A program made the translations under genes and the position numbers. Source: Chryseobacterium oryctis (lineage in GTDB: Bacteria; Bacteroidota; Bacteroidia; Flavobacteriales; Weeksellaceae). Taken from it: a stretch of 64,000 bases of DNA. Under the pieces are notes generated by a model that was given only the letters and a program-made list of their open reading frames with translations, was not told the origin of the DNA and did not search any database. Where the stretch lies: contig NZ_JAPDHV010000003.1 of assembly GCF_025971925.1 (NCBI RefSeq), positions 1-64,000 on the forward strand, written 5' to 3'. Numbering within the stretch: position 1 is the stretch's first letter; every line of letters begins with the position of its first letter. Below are positions 1 to 9,636 of the stretch, piece by piece.

Positions 1-818
1 CATCTTTTGATTTTATTTTCCTCAAATTCCTTATATAATTTGCTTAGTACAATTAATATTGATGTTGGCGTTAAATCATCTTTATAAGTTGAGTAATCAA
101 TAGAAGTTGCAAATGATGATAAAAAATTCGTTTTAGGAACATAATTTTTAATTCTTTCAACAGTATTGTTTGACCATTCTAAAAAACTATCAAATGTATT
201 TTTTGGACCTAGTTGGTTAATCCTTGACGAATTAACAGATAATGCAACTTTTTGGTCTTCATTACTAACTCTTACATTATTAAGAATAAAAGTTTGTAAT
301 CCAAAACTTGCAATGTTTTCTTGTAAATTTGGAGATTCCAAACTTTTTTGCCTAATTGCTCTATCAGAGATATTCATGTTATCCATACTTAATTTTTCGA
401 AAGATGTATTTTCTCCAGAAAAGATTGATGTAATAACGTCATAGTCTAATGATTCAAATTTTGATAGGAAATCTGATACTTTTGATATGTTTCGCTTGGC
501 TACAACTAGATGTTCTTCAAAATCGATTATACATATATAAGCCAATTTTATTTCTTCCCAATTTGGAACTAATTCTTCAATGAATGATGGCTTTTTTACA
601 TATTTAAAAATTAAAACAGAGTAGAAGATTTCAGTTTCATCTTCAAGTATGTATTGCTTTTTTACAATTTCTAATAAAGCTCGTCCATGTTTATCTCCAG
701 ATGCTTCTGTAAAAGTCTCTTTAATTAATCTTTTTGATAGAAATCCTGGAGTGTCTTTAAGAAAAAAATATGCATTTTCATGCAAAATTATATTATTTAA
801 TAATTGTGATTCAGTCAT
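1..818 (-). CDS. Unrecognised protein, 3' end beyond the left edge
   Basis: On the minus strand an open frame starts at ATG 818 (MTESQLLNNI) and stays open for about 272 codons to the window edge, so the C-terminus is missing. It has no signal peptide or membrane segment and is rich in Lys, Glu, Ile and Ser, as expected for a soluble cytoplasmic protein. I do not recognise the family. It has hydrophobic strand-like stretches around residues 90-105 (LAYICIIDFEEHLVVAKR) and a long mixed alpha/beta middle. It lies downstream of the purL terminator and directly after a 31-base palindrome, which suggests an accessory gene. Two short plus-strand frames inside it are shadows. Confidence 0.7.
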   Translation of the reverse strand, partial: MTESQLLNNIILHENAYFFLKDTPGFLSKRLIKETFTEASGDKHGRALLEIVKKQYILEDETEIFYSVLIFKYVKKPSFIEELVPNWEEIKLAYICIIDFEEHLVVAKRNISKVSDFLSKFESLDYDVITSIFSGENTSFEKLSMDNMNISDRAIRQKSLESPNLQENIASFGLQTFILNNVRVSNEDQKVALSVNSSRINQLGPKNTFDSFLEWSNNTVERIKNYVPKTNFLSSFATSIDYSTYKDDLTPTSILIVLSKLYKEFEENKIKR

Positions 819-855
819 TTGTTTTGCGGTATAGTTTTTTAAAATGTCGTATAAC

Positions 856-886
856 GTTTGGATAAACGCAATGCGTTTATCCAAAC
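856..886. repeat. 31-base perfect palindrome
   Basis: Two 15-base arms (GTTTGGATAAACGCA and its exact reverse complement) flank a single central A. There is no T-tract on either side, so it is a poor terminator. It lies about 38 bases upstream of the minus-strand ATG at 818, in the gap after purL. It could be an operator, a repeat-family element or a hairpin in the leader of the unrecognised gene. Confidence 0.75.
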
Positions 887-956
887 TATATCCTACCAAA
901 TTAAACAAATTTTTAATAACAAACAATATTAATTCATTTTTCCGTGAAACAGCATT

Positions 957-985
957 AAAAAAAGCCACAATTTCTTGTGGCTTTT
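957..985 (-). terminator. Rho-independent terminator of purL
   Basis: An 11-base-pair stem (AAAAGCCACAA with its complement) with a 4-base loop is followed on the minus strand by a run of T. It sits 25 bases past the purL stop. Confidence 0.85.
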
Positions 986-1009
986 CAATATATGTGAGAT
1001 ATTAATTAC

Positions 1010-4000
1010 CTATTTAAAATACTCAACACCATTTTTAAAGATATTATGATAATTTGCAGTTGGTATATTTTTCATTAAACCTTCTGCAAAACGTTCAGGA
1101 TGCCCCATTCTACCAAAAATCTTTCCACATGAGCTGGTAATTCCTTCAATACCAAATAAAGAATTGTTCGGGTTAAACGGCATTCCGTGTGCTATATTTC
1201 CTTCAAAATCGATGTATTGTGTAGCAACCTGTCCGTTTTCATACAACTTCTTAATTTCTTCTTCAGAAGCCATAAAACGACCTTCACCATGAGAAATAGG
1301 AATGGTAAACACCTGGTCTTTCATTCCCTTCAACCAAGGTGATTCATCATTTACCACTTTCACATTCACCATTTGGGAAATGTGTCTTCTGATGGCATTG
1401 TGAGCTAAGGTTGGAGAATTTTCATCCAAATCCTTAATTTTACCGTAAGGCAGTAAACCTGATTTTACCAACGCCTGGAATCCGTTACAAATTCCGATAA
1501 TCATACCGTCTCTTTCCAACAGTTCATGAACGGCACTTTTCATCTTTTCATTCTTCAGAACATTTACGATAAACTTCGCAGAACCATCTGGTTCATCACC
1601 CGCAGAAAATCCTCCTGAGAATGCTAAAATTTGAGACTGTTTAATTTCTTTTACCCAAGCATCGATACTTTCTTCAAGCAACTGATGATTGATATTTTTA
1701 AGCGGTAAACTATTAACAATTGCTCCTTCTTTTGCAAAAGCATTTAGTGTTTCATACTCACAATTCGTTCCTGGGAACAGAGGGGAAAATACTCTTGGAT
1801 GAGCAATTTCATGTTTTTTAATAATGATATTTCTAAGATGAATTGAGTTGAATTTTTCATCAATCTCTACCGTAACTTTTCCTTTTTCAACAGTAGGAAA
1901 AAGGTTTTCAAACACTCCAGCATTAGCTTCAAGTAATTTTTTGATAGAAAATTCTAAATTATTAATTTTTAAATTATTAGAATTATTTACCTCTCCTATC
2001 AATTGAATATCACCATTTATTAAATCTCCTGAACATTCAATGATTAAACTTCCTATATTCTTGGTTAATAAAACCTCTTCATTTTCAAGTTTTATTTCAG
2101 CTCCCAATTGATTTCCGAAACTCATTTTCGCTAATCCAACCGCAAGACCTCCATCTTTAATTGTTTTAACTGAAACAATTTTTCCAGCTTTAATATTTTC
2201 AAAAATAAATTCAAAAATAGATTTCAAACTTTCATAATTTGGAAGTCCGTTTTCCTGTGGAATGTGATTGAAGAAATACAATTTATTTCCTGCCTGTTTA
2301 AATTCCGGAGAGATGATATTTTTCTTTTCTCCGTTGGCACAAGCAAAAGAAATCAACGTTGGCGGAACATTCAAATCCTGGTATGTTCCACTCATCGAAT
2401 CTTTACCTCCGATAGCTGCTAAACCAAAATTAATCTGAGCATCATAAGCTCCCAAAAGAGAAGCTAAAGGCTTACCCCATTTTTCAGGATTCTGACCTAG
2501 TTTCTCGAAATACTCCTGAAAACTAAATCTTATATTTTTGTAATCGCCACCCATCGCAACGATTTTCGCAACACTTTCAACCACAGCATAAGATGCTCCT
2601 AATAAAGAATTTTGCTTAGAAATTTCCGCATCAAATCCCCAACTTGCCAAAGAAACCGTTTCAATATTTTTAGCTCCCAAAACAGGTAACGTTTGAACAC
2701 TTCCTTCCATCAAAGTTTGCTGATGTTTCCCTCCTAAAGGCATTGCTACTGTCGTTGCTCCAACCGAAGAATCAAACATTTCCAACAATCCTTTTTGAGA
2801 AGCCACGTTTTTATCGCTTAATGCAGACAAAAAGGTTTCTTCGTTAAAGGCTTTATTTTCCTGTTTTAATTCTTCAAGGTGAGTTACTTTCACCTCCTGA
2901 CTTTTCGAACAGCCATTGGTATCTAAAAACGCTCTTGAAAGGTCAACAATCTTATCTCCCTTCCAGAACATCTGCATTCTTCCGGAATCTGTCACTTTTG
3001 CAACTTCAACAGCCACAATATTTTCATCTTCACAGAACTTGATAAACTTGTCTTTATCTTTTGGGTCAACAACAACCGCCATTCTTTCCTGAGATTCAGA
3101 AATAGCGAGTTCTGTTCCGTTTAACCCTTCATATTTTAAAGGTAAGACATCCAAATTAACTTCCAAAGAATCAGCAATTTCACCAATGGCCACAGAAACC
3201 CCTCCTGCTCCAAAATCATTTGATTTTTTAATCAGTTTTGTTACTTCAGGTTTTCTGAATAATCTCTGAATCTTTCTTTCCTCAACAGCATTTCCTTTCT
3301 GAACTTCCGAACTCATCGTATGAATAGAAGTTTCATCCTGTTCTTTTGAACTTCCACTTGCTCCGCCTACTCCATCACGACCTGTTGCTCCTCCTAAAAT
3401 AATAATAGAATCCCCATTTTCAGGCTTTTCGCGTCTTACCCAGTCTACAGGAACAGCTCCCGCAACGAAACCAACCTCCATTCTTTTCGCTTTATAGCCT
3501 TCGTCATAGATTTCTGAAACCATGGTTGTTGCCAAACCGATCTGGTTACCGTAAGAAGAATATCCGTTTGCAGCTTGTTTGGTAATTGTTTTTTGAGGTA
3601 ATTTTCCAGGTAATGTTTTATCTACCGATTCCAAAACATCTGCCGCACCCGATAGTCTCATCGCCTGAAATACAAAAGAACGACCAGATAAAGGATCTCT
3701 AATTGCACCTCCTAAACATGTTGAAGCACCTCCAAAAGGTTCAATTTCAGTCGGGTGATTGTGTGTTTCATTTTTGAACAACAAATACCAAGGTTCTTTT
3801 TTACCATCATATTCAGCTTCAATCTGAATGGTACAAGCATTAATCTCATCGGAAACAACAAGATTTTCCAAATTGCCTGTTTTATGGAAATATCTTCCGC
3901 AAACTGTAGCCAAATCCATCAAAGAGATAGGTTTCAATTCTCGACCTAAGAATTTTCTTTTTTCAATATAATCATTAAAAATAGTCTCTAAAGTTTGCTT

Positions 4001-4708
4001 AAATTTCCCTTCAAACTGAATATCTGATAATTGTGTTTCAAATGTTGTGTGACGACAATGGTCACTCCAATAGGTATCTAAAACTTTCAATTCAGTTTCT
4101 GTAGGATTTCTGTTTTCAGTTTTGAAATAATCCTGAATAAACTTTAAATCATCTAATCCTAATGCAAACCCTTGATTATTGTAAAAATCTTCAAGCTGAG
4201 CATCATCAAAATTGATAAAGTTTTCGTGAATAAGAACTTTTGACGGCGTTTCTTCAGCTGGAATATCTAAAACAGATAAATCTTTTTCTTGAGACTCTAC
4301 TTTATTGATTAAAAGCTCTTTGATTTTAGCTAAATCAGATTCAGAAGCTCCTTCAAACTCAATAAGCTTTCCACTTCTTACTTTAGAATTCTCATTTTCA
4401 GACAATAAAGCGATACACTGTTGAGCAGAATCGGCTCGTTGGTCATATTGTCCTGGTAAAAACTCCATTGCGAAGTAAACGCCATTTGCCGGGTTTTCTT
4501 CATGTAAAATATCAGTAACAGGATCTACAAAAGTACTGTTTACCACTTTTTTAAATTCCTCTTCATTCAACCCAAAAATATCGTAAACATTATACACTTT
4601 TACGTTTTGGATTGACGGAATTACCGCTTTTACTTCATCAAAAATTTTGGGACTTTCTACATCGAAAATTCCTCTTTTTTCTACGAAAATTCTTTTGTTT
4701 TGAGACAT
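1010..4708 (-). CDS. purL: Phosphoribosylformylglycinamidine synthase, large single-chain form
   Basis: This enzyme converts FGAR, ATP and glutamine to FGAM, the fourth step of de novo purine synthesis, in the cytoplasm. At 1232 residues it is the long form, with the synthetase and the glutaminase in one chain. The front half carries the paired AIRS-like ATP-binding domains (FKNETHNHPTEIEPFGGAST near 315, SNDFGAGG near 510). The C-terminal part is a class I glutamine amidotransferase with its nucleophile in GICNGFQ (Cys near 1074), and the HGEGRF and GHPERF signatures. It lies downstream of purB on the same strand; the 140-base gap contains the purB terminator, so the two are probably separate units. 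Confidence 0.97.
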   Translation of the reverse strand: MSQNKRIFVEKRGIFDVESPKIFDEVKAVIPSIQNVKVYNVYDIFGLNEEEFKKVVNSTFVDPVTDILHEENPANGVYFAMEFLPGQYDQRADSAQQCIALLSENENSKVRSGKLIEFEGASESDLAKIKELLINKVESQEKDLSVLDIPAEETPSKVLIHENFINFDDAQLEDFYNNQGFALGLDDLKFIQDYFKTENRNPTETELKVLDTYWSDHCRHTTFETQLSDIQFEGKFKQTLETIFNDYIEKRKFLGRELKPISLMDLATVCGRYFHKTGNLENLVVSDEINACTIQIEAEYDGKKEPWYLLFKNETHNHPTEIEPFGGASTCLGGAIRDPLSGRSFVFQAMRLSGAADVLESVDKTLPGKLPQKTITKQAANGYSSYGNQIGLATTMVSEIYDEGYKAKRMEVGFVAGAVPVDWVRREKPENGDSIIILGGATGRDGVGGASGSSKEQDETSIHTMSSEVQKGNAVEERKIQRLFRKPEVTKLIKKSNDFGAGGVSVAIGEIADSLEVNLDVLPLKYEGLNGTELAISESQERMAVVVDPKDKDKFIKFCEDENIVAVEVAKVTDSGRMQMFWKGDKIVDLSRAFLDTNGCSKSQEVKVTHLEELKQENKAFNEETFLSALSDKNVASQKGLLEMFDSSVGATTVAMPLGGKHQQTLMEGSVQTLPVLGAKNIETVSLASWGFDAEISKQNSLLGASYAVVESVAKIVAMGGDYKNIRFSFQEYFEKLGQNPEKWGKPLASLLGAYDAQINFGLAAIGGKDSMSGTYQDLNVPPTLISFACANGEKKNIISPEFKQAGNKLYFFNHIPQENGLPNYESLKSIFEFIFENIKAGKIVSVKTIKDGGLAVGLAKMSFGNQLGAEIKLENEEVLLTKNIGSLIIECSGDLINGDIQLIGEVNNSNNLKINNLEFSIKKLLEANAGVFENLFPTVEKGKVTVEIDEKFNSIHLRNIIIKKHEIAHPRVFSPLFPGTNCEYETLNAFAKEGAIVNSLPLKNINHQLLEESIDAWVKEIKQSQILAFSGGFSAGDEPDGSAKFIVNVLKNEKMKSAVHELLERDGMIIGICNGFQALVKSGLLPYGKIKDLDENSPTLAHNAIRRHISQMVNVKVVNDESPWLKGMKDQVFTIPISHGEGRFMASEEEIKKLYENGQVATQYIDFEGNIAHGMPFNPNNSLFGIEGITSSCGKIFGRMGHPERFAEGLMKNIPTANYHNIFKNGVEYFK

Positions 4709-4812
4709 TAGATGTCAGATATTTATTAAATTTAATTGAATTTTAAATTGTCATTTCAGAAACAAAAAATCTGAATAAAATCCTTCATTTTACTACACTG
4801 AGATGACATACA

Positions 4813-4842
4813 CAAAAAAAATGCAGCCGAAAAAGACTGCAT
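4813..4842 (-). terminator. Terminator of purB
   Basis: On the minus strand, ATGCAG and CTGCAT form a 6-base-pair stem around a 10-base loop, followed by eight T. It starts 6 bases past the purB stop. Confidence 0.7.
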
Positions 4843-4848
4843 ATTGTA

Positions 4849-6276
4849 TTATACTTTAAGGTCAGCCTCCAGTCCTATCAAATCTTTGTTTTGGTCAATA
4901 ATCGGTTGAACTTCATTAGCTATGAATTCCTCCGTCTGAATTGGTGCAAAACCGATGAAATTTTTAGGATCAAGAACTTCTTTTAATTTCGATTTATCTA
5001 ATTTTAATGAACTGTCATTCAGGATTCTTTCGATAAGATCGTTTTCTTTACCTTCTACTTTTACCTGCTTAGATGCTTCCATCGAATGAACTCTAATCAC
5101 TTCATGGATTTCCTGACGGTCGCCACCCGCTTTTACTTCTTCCATGATGATGTATTCTGTTGCCATGAAAGGAAGTTCATCCATAATATGTTTATTGATT
5201 CTATTTGGATACACTACGATTCCGTTCATGATGTTATTCCAAATCAATAAAATAGCATCAACCGCTAAAAACGCTTGAGGAATCGTTAATCTTTTATTTG
5301 CTGAATCATCCAATGTTCTTTCAAACCATTGCGTTGAAGCTACCATTGCAGAACTCGTCGTAAGAGACATTACATATTTTGCTAATGCTCCAATTCTTTC
5401 ACTTCTCATCGGATTACGTTTGTAAGCCATTGCAGATGAACCTATTTGGTTTTTCTCGAATGGTTCTTCAATCTCTTTAAGATTTTGAAGTAAACGCAAA
5501 TCGTTGGTAAATTTATGTGCAGATTGAGCTATATTTCCTAATAAAGCCACCACTTTAGCATCTATTTTTCTGTCATAAGTCTGTCCTGAAACTCCGAAAA
5601 CTTTTTCGAAACCGAATCTTTTTGAAAGTTCTTTATCTAAATGTTTTACTTTAGCATAGTCTCCATTGAAAAGTTCAAGGAAACTTGCTGCTGTTCCTGT
5701 AGTTCCTTTTACTCCTCTAAACCTTAATGTTTCTAAGAAGAAATCTAATTCTTCGATGTCAAGAACTAAACTTTGTAACCAAAGTGTAGCTCTCTTCCCA
5801 ACTGTTGTTAACTGAGCAGGTTGGAAATGTGTGAACCCTAAAGTCGGTAAATCTTTATATTGAATTGCAAAATCTGCTAAATTTTTGATAACGTTAACCA
5901 GCTTTTTCTTTAAGATTAAAAGTCCGTCACGAATCTGAATTAAGTCTGTATTATCACCTACAAATGCTGAAGTTGCTCCTAAATGGATAATACCTTTTGC
6001 AGATGGAGCCACATCTCCGTATGTATGAACGTGAGCCATTACATCATGACGGAATTTTTTTTCATATTCAGCTGCCTTATCATAATCGATGTTTTCAGCA
6101 TTAGCTTTCAATTCAGCGATTTGCTCGTCTGTAATTTCAAGTCCAAGATCTTTTTCGATTTCAGCAAGAGCTATCCAAAGCTTTCTCCAAGTACGGAATT
6201 TGTTATTATGCGAAAAGTTAAACAACATTTCTTCACTGGAGTAGCGCTCTTCCAATGGATTTTTGTAGGAATTCAT
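4849..6276 (-). CDS. purB: Adenylosuccinate lyase
   Basis: It cleaves SAICAR to AICAR and adenylosuccinate to AMP, both with release of fumarate, in purine synthesis. The fumarase/aspartase-superfamily signature GSSAMAYKRNP is at residues 279-289, and the catalytic-His segment FTHFQPAQ is at 148-155. The length of 475 is normal for the bacterial/eukaryote-like form. The start ATG opens a canonical MNSYKNPLEERY N-terminus. The clustering with purL fits a purine locus, though a terminator separates them. Confidence 0.96.
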   Translation of the reverse strand: MNSYKNPLEERYSSEEMLFNFSHNNKFRTWRKLWIALAEIEKDLGLEITDEQIAELKANAENIDYDKAAEYEKKFRHDVMAHVHTYGDVAPSAKGIIHLGATSAFVGDNTDLIQIRDGLLILKKKLVNVIKNLADFAIQYKDLPTLGFTHFQPAQLTTVGKRATLWLQSLVLDIEELDFFLETLRFRGVKGTTGTAASFLELFNGDYAKVKHLDKELSKRFGFEKVFGVSGQTYDRKIDAKVVALLGNIAQSAHKFTNDLRLLQNLKEIEEPFEKNQIGSSAMAYKRNPMRSERIGALAKYVMSLTTSSAMVASTQWFERTLDDSANKRLTIPQAFLAVDAILLIWNNIMNGIVVYPNRINKHIMDELPFMATEYIIMEEVKAGGDRQEIHEVIRVHSMEASKQVKVEGKENDLIERILNDSSLKLDKSKLKEVLDPKNFIGFAPIQTEEFIANEVQPIIDQNKDLIGLEADLKV

Positions 6277-6431
6277 TCTTTCTTTTTACTTTTTAGATGT
6301 ACAAAAATAAGATTTTTAAACGAGAGATAAAAACGACATTTTATTTTTTCAACATTTATAAATATTAAACTTTTCACATAATTCAAACCACTATTTCAAA
6401 TATTTAACACAAAAATTTATTTATTTTTTAG

Positions 6432-6458
6432 TTGATATTTATTTTTTTTATAATTTAG
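6432..6458 (+). promoter_or_regulatory. Possible promoter of the double-glycine peptide gene
   Basis: TAATTTAG (6451-6458) resembles the Bacteroidota -7 element TAnnTTTG with one mismatch, and a TTG lies 16 bases upstream, slightly close for a -33 element. This would give a leader of about 55 bases before ATG 6516. It is only a weak match. Confidence 0.3.
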
Positions 6459-6515
6459 TCAACAGCGAACCTCGAAAAGCTTATAGAGTAGAGAACGAAT
6501 TAAACAAAATTTATT

Positions 6516-6665
6516 ATGAAAAATTTAAAAAAATTATCAAAGTCTGATTTAAAAATGATTTCAGGAGGATGGGTTCCTCCACCAGGACAAAGTTGCCCTG
6601 AAGGAACTTGTCAATATAAGGAAAACGGACCTTGTAGACCTTATGACGAAACCCGTTGTATTTAA
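6516..6665 (+). CDS. Double-glycine leader peptide, bacteriocin-like precursor
   Basis: A 49-codon gene. The N-terminus MKNLKKLSKSDLKMISGG is a classic leader ending in Gly-Gly, of the kind cut and exported by peptidase-containing ABC transporters (C39 type). The 31-residue core that follows is rich in Pro and Gly and has four Cys (27, 32, 40, 48), so it may hold two disulfides or be modified. The Lys/Leu/Ser leader is typical of the bacteriocin-like or natural-product-precursor peptides common in Chryseobacterium. No transporter or modifying enzyme lies nearby. A good terminator follows immediately, so it is a single-gene unit. The core function is unknown; bacteriocin is an inference. Confidence 0.8.
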   Translation: MKNLKKLSKSDLKMISGGWVPPPGQSCPEGTCQYKENGPCRPYDETRCI

Positions 6666-6671
6666 TAAAAG

Positions 6672-6695
6672 AAGCCTGATTAAATCAGGCTTTCT
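6672..6695. terminator. Bidirectional terminator
   Basis: AAGCCTGATT and AATCAGGCTT form a 10-base-pair stem with a 1-base centre, followed by TTCTT on the plus strand and by TTCTTTT on the minus strand. It separates the convergent peptide gene and the small secreted-protein gene at 6710. Confidence 0.8.
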
Positions 6696-6709
6696 TATTC
6701 TTTACTATA

Positions 6710-7123
6710 TTATTGATAAATTACAACATCATCTTTTTTAATTTTATATATAGTTTTTTTCTTCTTATTTATAAAAGATGTCAATACATAGCTTTCTTTA
6801 ATATGACTTCCGCTTTTCCAGGTTTTTCCTTTTCCTTGCCTTTCTAAAATAATACTTTTGGCATTACCATCCGGAATGAAAACTTCAGCTTTATTCTTGT
6901 CTTTACTGAAAATAATTGCAGTCATCGTTTCATAACCTTTATCCGAACTTACCTCTTTTAATTTTATTTTTTGCTCAAAAACTCTCACACAATCATTTTT
7001 AATTTGTGAATAAGTATACCCAGCCGAACTTATGCAGCCGTGAACATCTCTGTCTCCACCAACTTTTTGAGCGGAAACTAATGAGTAAAGAAACATTGTA
7101 CTTAGTAAAATTGTTTTTTTCAT
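6710..7123 (-). CDS. Small secreted protein with HGCISSAGYTYS motif
   Basis: 137 residues with a signal peptide (MKKTILLSTMFLYSLVSAQ, cut near 18/19). The segment DRDVHGCISSAGYTYSQIKN, followed by DCVRVFE, is a recurring motif in small exported proteins of Bacteroidota and some Proteobacteria, with two Cys likely to form a disulfide. The rest is Lys-rich with predicted beta strands (FIPDGNAKSIILER). The function is not known. It is transcribed alone and converges on the double-glycine peptide gene; nothing besides position links the two. Confidence 0.75.
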   Translation of the reverse strand: MKKTILLSTMFLYSLVSAQKVGGDRDVHGCISSAGYTYSQIKNDCVRVFEQKIKLKEVSSDKGYETMTAIIFSKDKNKAEVFIPDGNAKSIILERQGKGKTWKSGSHIKESYVLTSFINKKKKTIYKIKKDDVVIYQ

Positions 7124-7203
7124 ATTTTATAATATTAATGATTTGAGTTGGTTAAAATTATACTAAAAAAATCAAATTATTAGTTAATTTGATTTTAAAA
7201 TAC

Positions 7204-7227
7204 AAAAAAACCACTCATTTTGAGTGG
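7204..7227 (-). terminator. Terminator of the GH3 gene, end of the glucan locus
   Basis: CCACTCA and TGAGTGG form a 7-base-pair stem with a 3-base loop, followed on the minus strand by seven T. It ends the run of genes that begins with susC. Confidence 0.85.
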
Positions 7228-7238
7228 CTCTATAAAAT

Positions 7239-9569
7239 TTATTTTGTCCAATTGATTTTTGAATGTTTAACCTCTTCAGAGTTTGTACCAATCATAATAT
7301 CAAATTCTCCGGCTTCCCAATCATACTTCAAATCTCCGTTGTAGAACTTCAAACTTTCAGGTGTGATATCAAAAGTAATCTTCTTAGACTCTCCTTTTTT
7401 CAGCATCACCTTCTGAAATCCTTTCAGCTCTTTTACAGGTCTTGTAATGCTTCCCACCATATCTCTGATGTATAATTGAACAACTTCAGCACCGTCATAG
7501 TTTCCGGCGTTGGTTACCGTAACTGAAGCCTGAATTGTCTGATTTCCTTTAGGATTTGCATTAGATATTGTAATATCAGAATAATTAAATTTCGTATAAC
7601 TCAATCCGTACCCAAAAGGATAAAGTGGTGTATTACACTCATCCATATAGTTTGAACGGAATCTTTGATATTCACATTTACCAACCAACTTCTGATCTAA
7701 TGGACGCCCTGTATTTTTAGCATTATAATAAATCGGAACCTGTCCTAAACTTCTTGGGAAAGTCATTGGAAGCTTTCCGGAAGGATTTACTTTTCCGAAA
7801 AGAACATCCGAAATGGCATTTCCTGCTTCTGAACCTGCAAACCAAACATTTAAAATAGCATCCGGAACATCTTTAATATTTGTTAGAGCTAATGGACGGC
7901 CAGTGAAAAGAACAACTGCAATCGGTTTTCCTGTCTTTTTCATTTCGTTTAATAAATCTACCTGAGACTGAGGAATTGTGATTTCAGTTCTTGAAGAAGA
8001 TTCTCCACTCATTTCCGCAGATTCTCCAATTGCCAGAACAATAACATCAGATTTATTAGCAACGTCAACCGCTTCTTTTAATAACTCTTCTTTTGAACGG
8101 TTGTCTCTATCGGTTTTCTTACCATGCGCTGCATAAATATCCTCCAATTTTGCATCGTAGTCAATATTTGCACCTTTAGCAGAAACAAACTTCACTTCTT
8201 TTCCAAAATTTGCCTGAAGCCCTTGCATTAAATTAACAGCCTTATCATGCTGAGCTGCAACACTCCATGTTCCTGCCATATTCAATGAGTTATTAACCAA
8301 AGGACCTATTACTGCAACTGTTCCTGATTTTTTCAAAGGAAGAACCTGTTTTTCGTTTTTCAATAAAACCATTGACTGAGCAGCGGCACTTCTTGCAATA
8401 TTTCTATTTTCCAGACTGTAAACTTCTTTCGCAGCCAGTTTTGCATCGCCATGTTTGTAAGGATTATCAAACAAGCCTAAATCATATTTTGCTTCAAGAA
8501 TTCTTCTTGTTGCCATATCTATTTCCGCCTGAGTAACTTTACCTTCAGATAAAGACTTTTTAAGCGTAGTTAAAAAACCTTCACCCACCATATCCATATC
8601 AATTCCGGCTTTTAAAGCTAATGCAGAAACCTGCTGAAGATCACCCATTCCGTGATCTACCATTTCGTTGATACCTGTATAATCTGTAACTACAAACCCT
8701 TTAAAATTCCATTTATTTCTTAAAACTTCTGTCTGCAGCCATCTGTTTCCTGTTGCAGGAACTCCATCCACTTCATTAAAAGATGCCATCACTGAAGCTA
8801 CACCCGCATCAACAGCAGCTTTATAGGGTGGAAAATATTCATTAAACATTCTCACATGACTCATATCAACAGTATTGTAATCTCTCCCTCCTTCACCTGC
8901 ACCATACAAAGCAAAATGTTTTACACAGGCCAAAATATTTGTCCCATTCGCCAAATCTTTTCCCTGATATCCGTAAACCATATTTTTAGCAATTTCACTT
9001 CCTAAATAAGGATCTTCACCAGAACCTTCGGAAACCCTTCCCCATCTTGGTTCACGAGAAATATCTACCATTGGAGAGAAGGTCCAGTTGATACCATCAG
9101 AAGAAGCTTCCTTAGCTGCAATTCTTGCTGACTGCTGAACCAAATTCATATCCCAAGAAGCCGCCAAACCTAACGGAATAGGAAAAGTAGTTTCGTAACC
9201 ATGAATAACATCCATTCCGAAAATCAAAGGAATTTTCAAACGGCTTTTTTCAACAGCCACCTTTTGTACTGCTCTAATTTTATCAGCACCTTTTATATTG
9301 AAAAGTCCTCCAACTAAACCCTGTTCGATTTTCTTCCCTATATCTGAGCTTTGTGCCAAACCTGTAGTAAAATCTCCAGAGCTTGGCAAATTCAGCTGTC
9401 CGATTTTTTCATCTAAAGTCATTTTTGACAAAAGATTATCCACAAAGGCTTTCTTTTTAGCTAGATACTGTGCCGTCTGATAAGACTGAACAGGTTTCGT
9501 TACCATTTCCTGTGCCGAAAACATAGGCGCCAACGCCAGAGTTGCTATTAAAATTAATTTTTTACTCAT
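7239..9569 (-). CDS. bglX: Exported GH3 beta-glucosidase
   Basis: Family GH3 glycoside hydrolase of 776 residues with a signal peptide (cut near residue 19), so periplasmic. The order is a (beta/alpha)8 domain with KHFALYGAGEGGRD (218-230) and the nucleophile Asp296 in GFVVTDYTGINE, then the alpha/beta sandwich domain (GESAEMSGESSSR) and a fibronectin III-like C-terminal domain after YPFGYGLSYTKF. It removes terminal glucose from beta-linked oligosaccharides. It is the last gene of the SusCD locus. Next to PF10091/GH144-type enzymes, the likely substrates are sophoro-oligosaccharides, as known for related GH3 enzymes in Bacteroides; that specificity is inferred. Confidence 0.93.
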   Translation of the reverse strand: MSKKLILIATLALAPMFSAQEMVTKPVQSYQTAQYLAKKKAFVDNLLSKMTLDEKIGQLNLPSSGDFTTGLAQSSDIGKKIEQGLVGGLFNIKGADKIRAVQKVAVEKSRLKIPLIFGMDVIHGYETTFPIPLGLAASWDMNLVQQSARIAAKEASSDGINWTFSPMVDISREPRWGRVSEGSGEDPYLGSEIAKNMVYGYQGKDLANGTNILACVKHFALYGAGEGGRDYNTVDMSHVRMFNEYFPPYKAAVDAGVASVMASFNEVDGVPATGNRWLQTEVLRNKWNFKGFVVTDYTGINEMVDHGMGDLQQVSALALKAGIDMDMVGEGFLTTLKKSLSEGKVTQAEIDMATRRILEAKYDLGLFDNPYKHGDAKLAAKEVYSLENRNIARSAAAQSMVLLKNEKQVLPLKKSGTVAVIGPLVNNSLNMAGTWSVAAQHDKAVNLMQGLQANFGKEVKFVSAKGANIDYDAKLEDIYAAHGKKTDRDNRSKEELLKEAVDVANKSDVIVLAIGESAEMSGESSSRTEITIPQSQVDLLNEMKKTGKPIAVVLFTGRPLALTNIKDVPDAILNVWFAGSEAGNAISDVLFGKVNPSGKLPMTFPRSLGQVPIYYNAKNTGRPLDQKLVGKCEYQRFRSNYMDECNTPLYPFGYGLSYTKFNYSDITISNANPKGNQTIQASVTVTNAGNYDGAEVVQLYIRDMVGSITRPVKELKGFQKVMLKKGESKKITFDITPESLKFYNGDLKYDWEAGEFDIMIGTNSEEVKHSKINWTK

Positions 9570-9636
9570 TACTTCTTCATTTTTAAGGTATTCGTGAATT
9601 TTCGATTTTTTTGAATCTATATTCTTAAATTATTTT

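Noticed and set aside
166..834. Two open frames on the plus strand (166-444 and 649-834)
   Set aside because: They lie inside the longer minus-strand frame that stays open to the left edge, and their translations are Phe/Ser-rich without any domain.
845..890. Palindrome after purL as an integron attC site
   Set aside because: The outer ends do not form the RYYYAAC/GTTRRRY pair, there is no extrahelical base pattern, and there is no integrase or cassette array.
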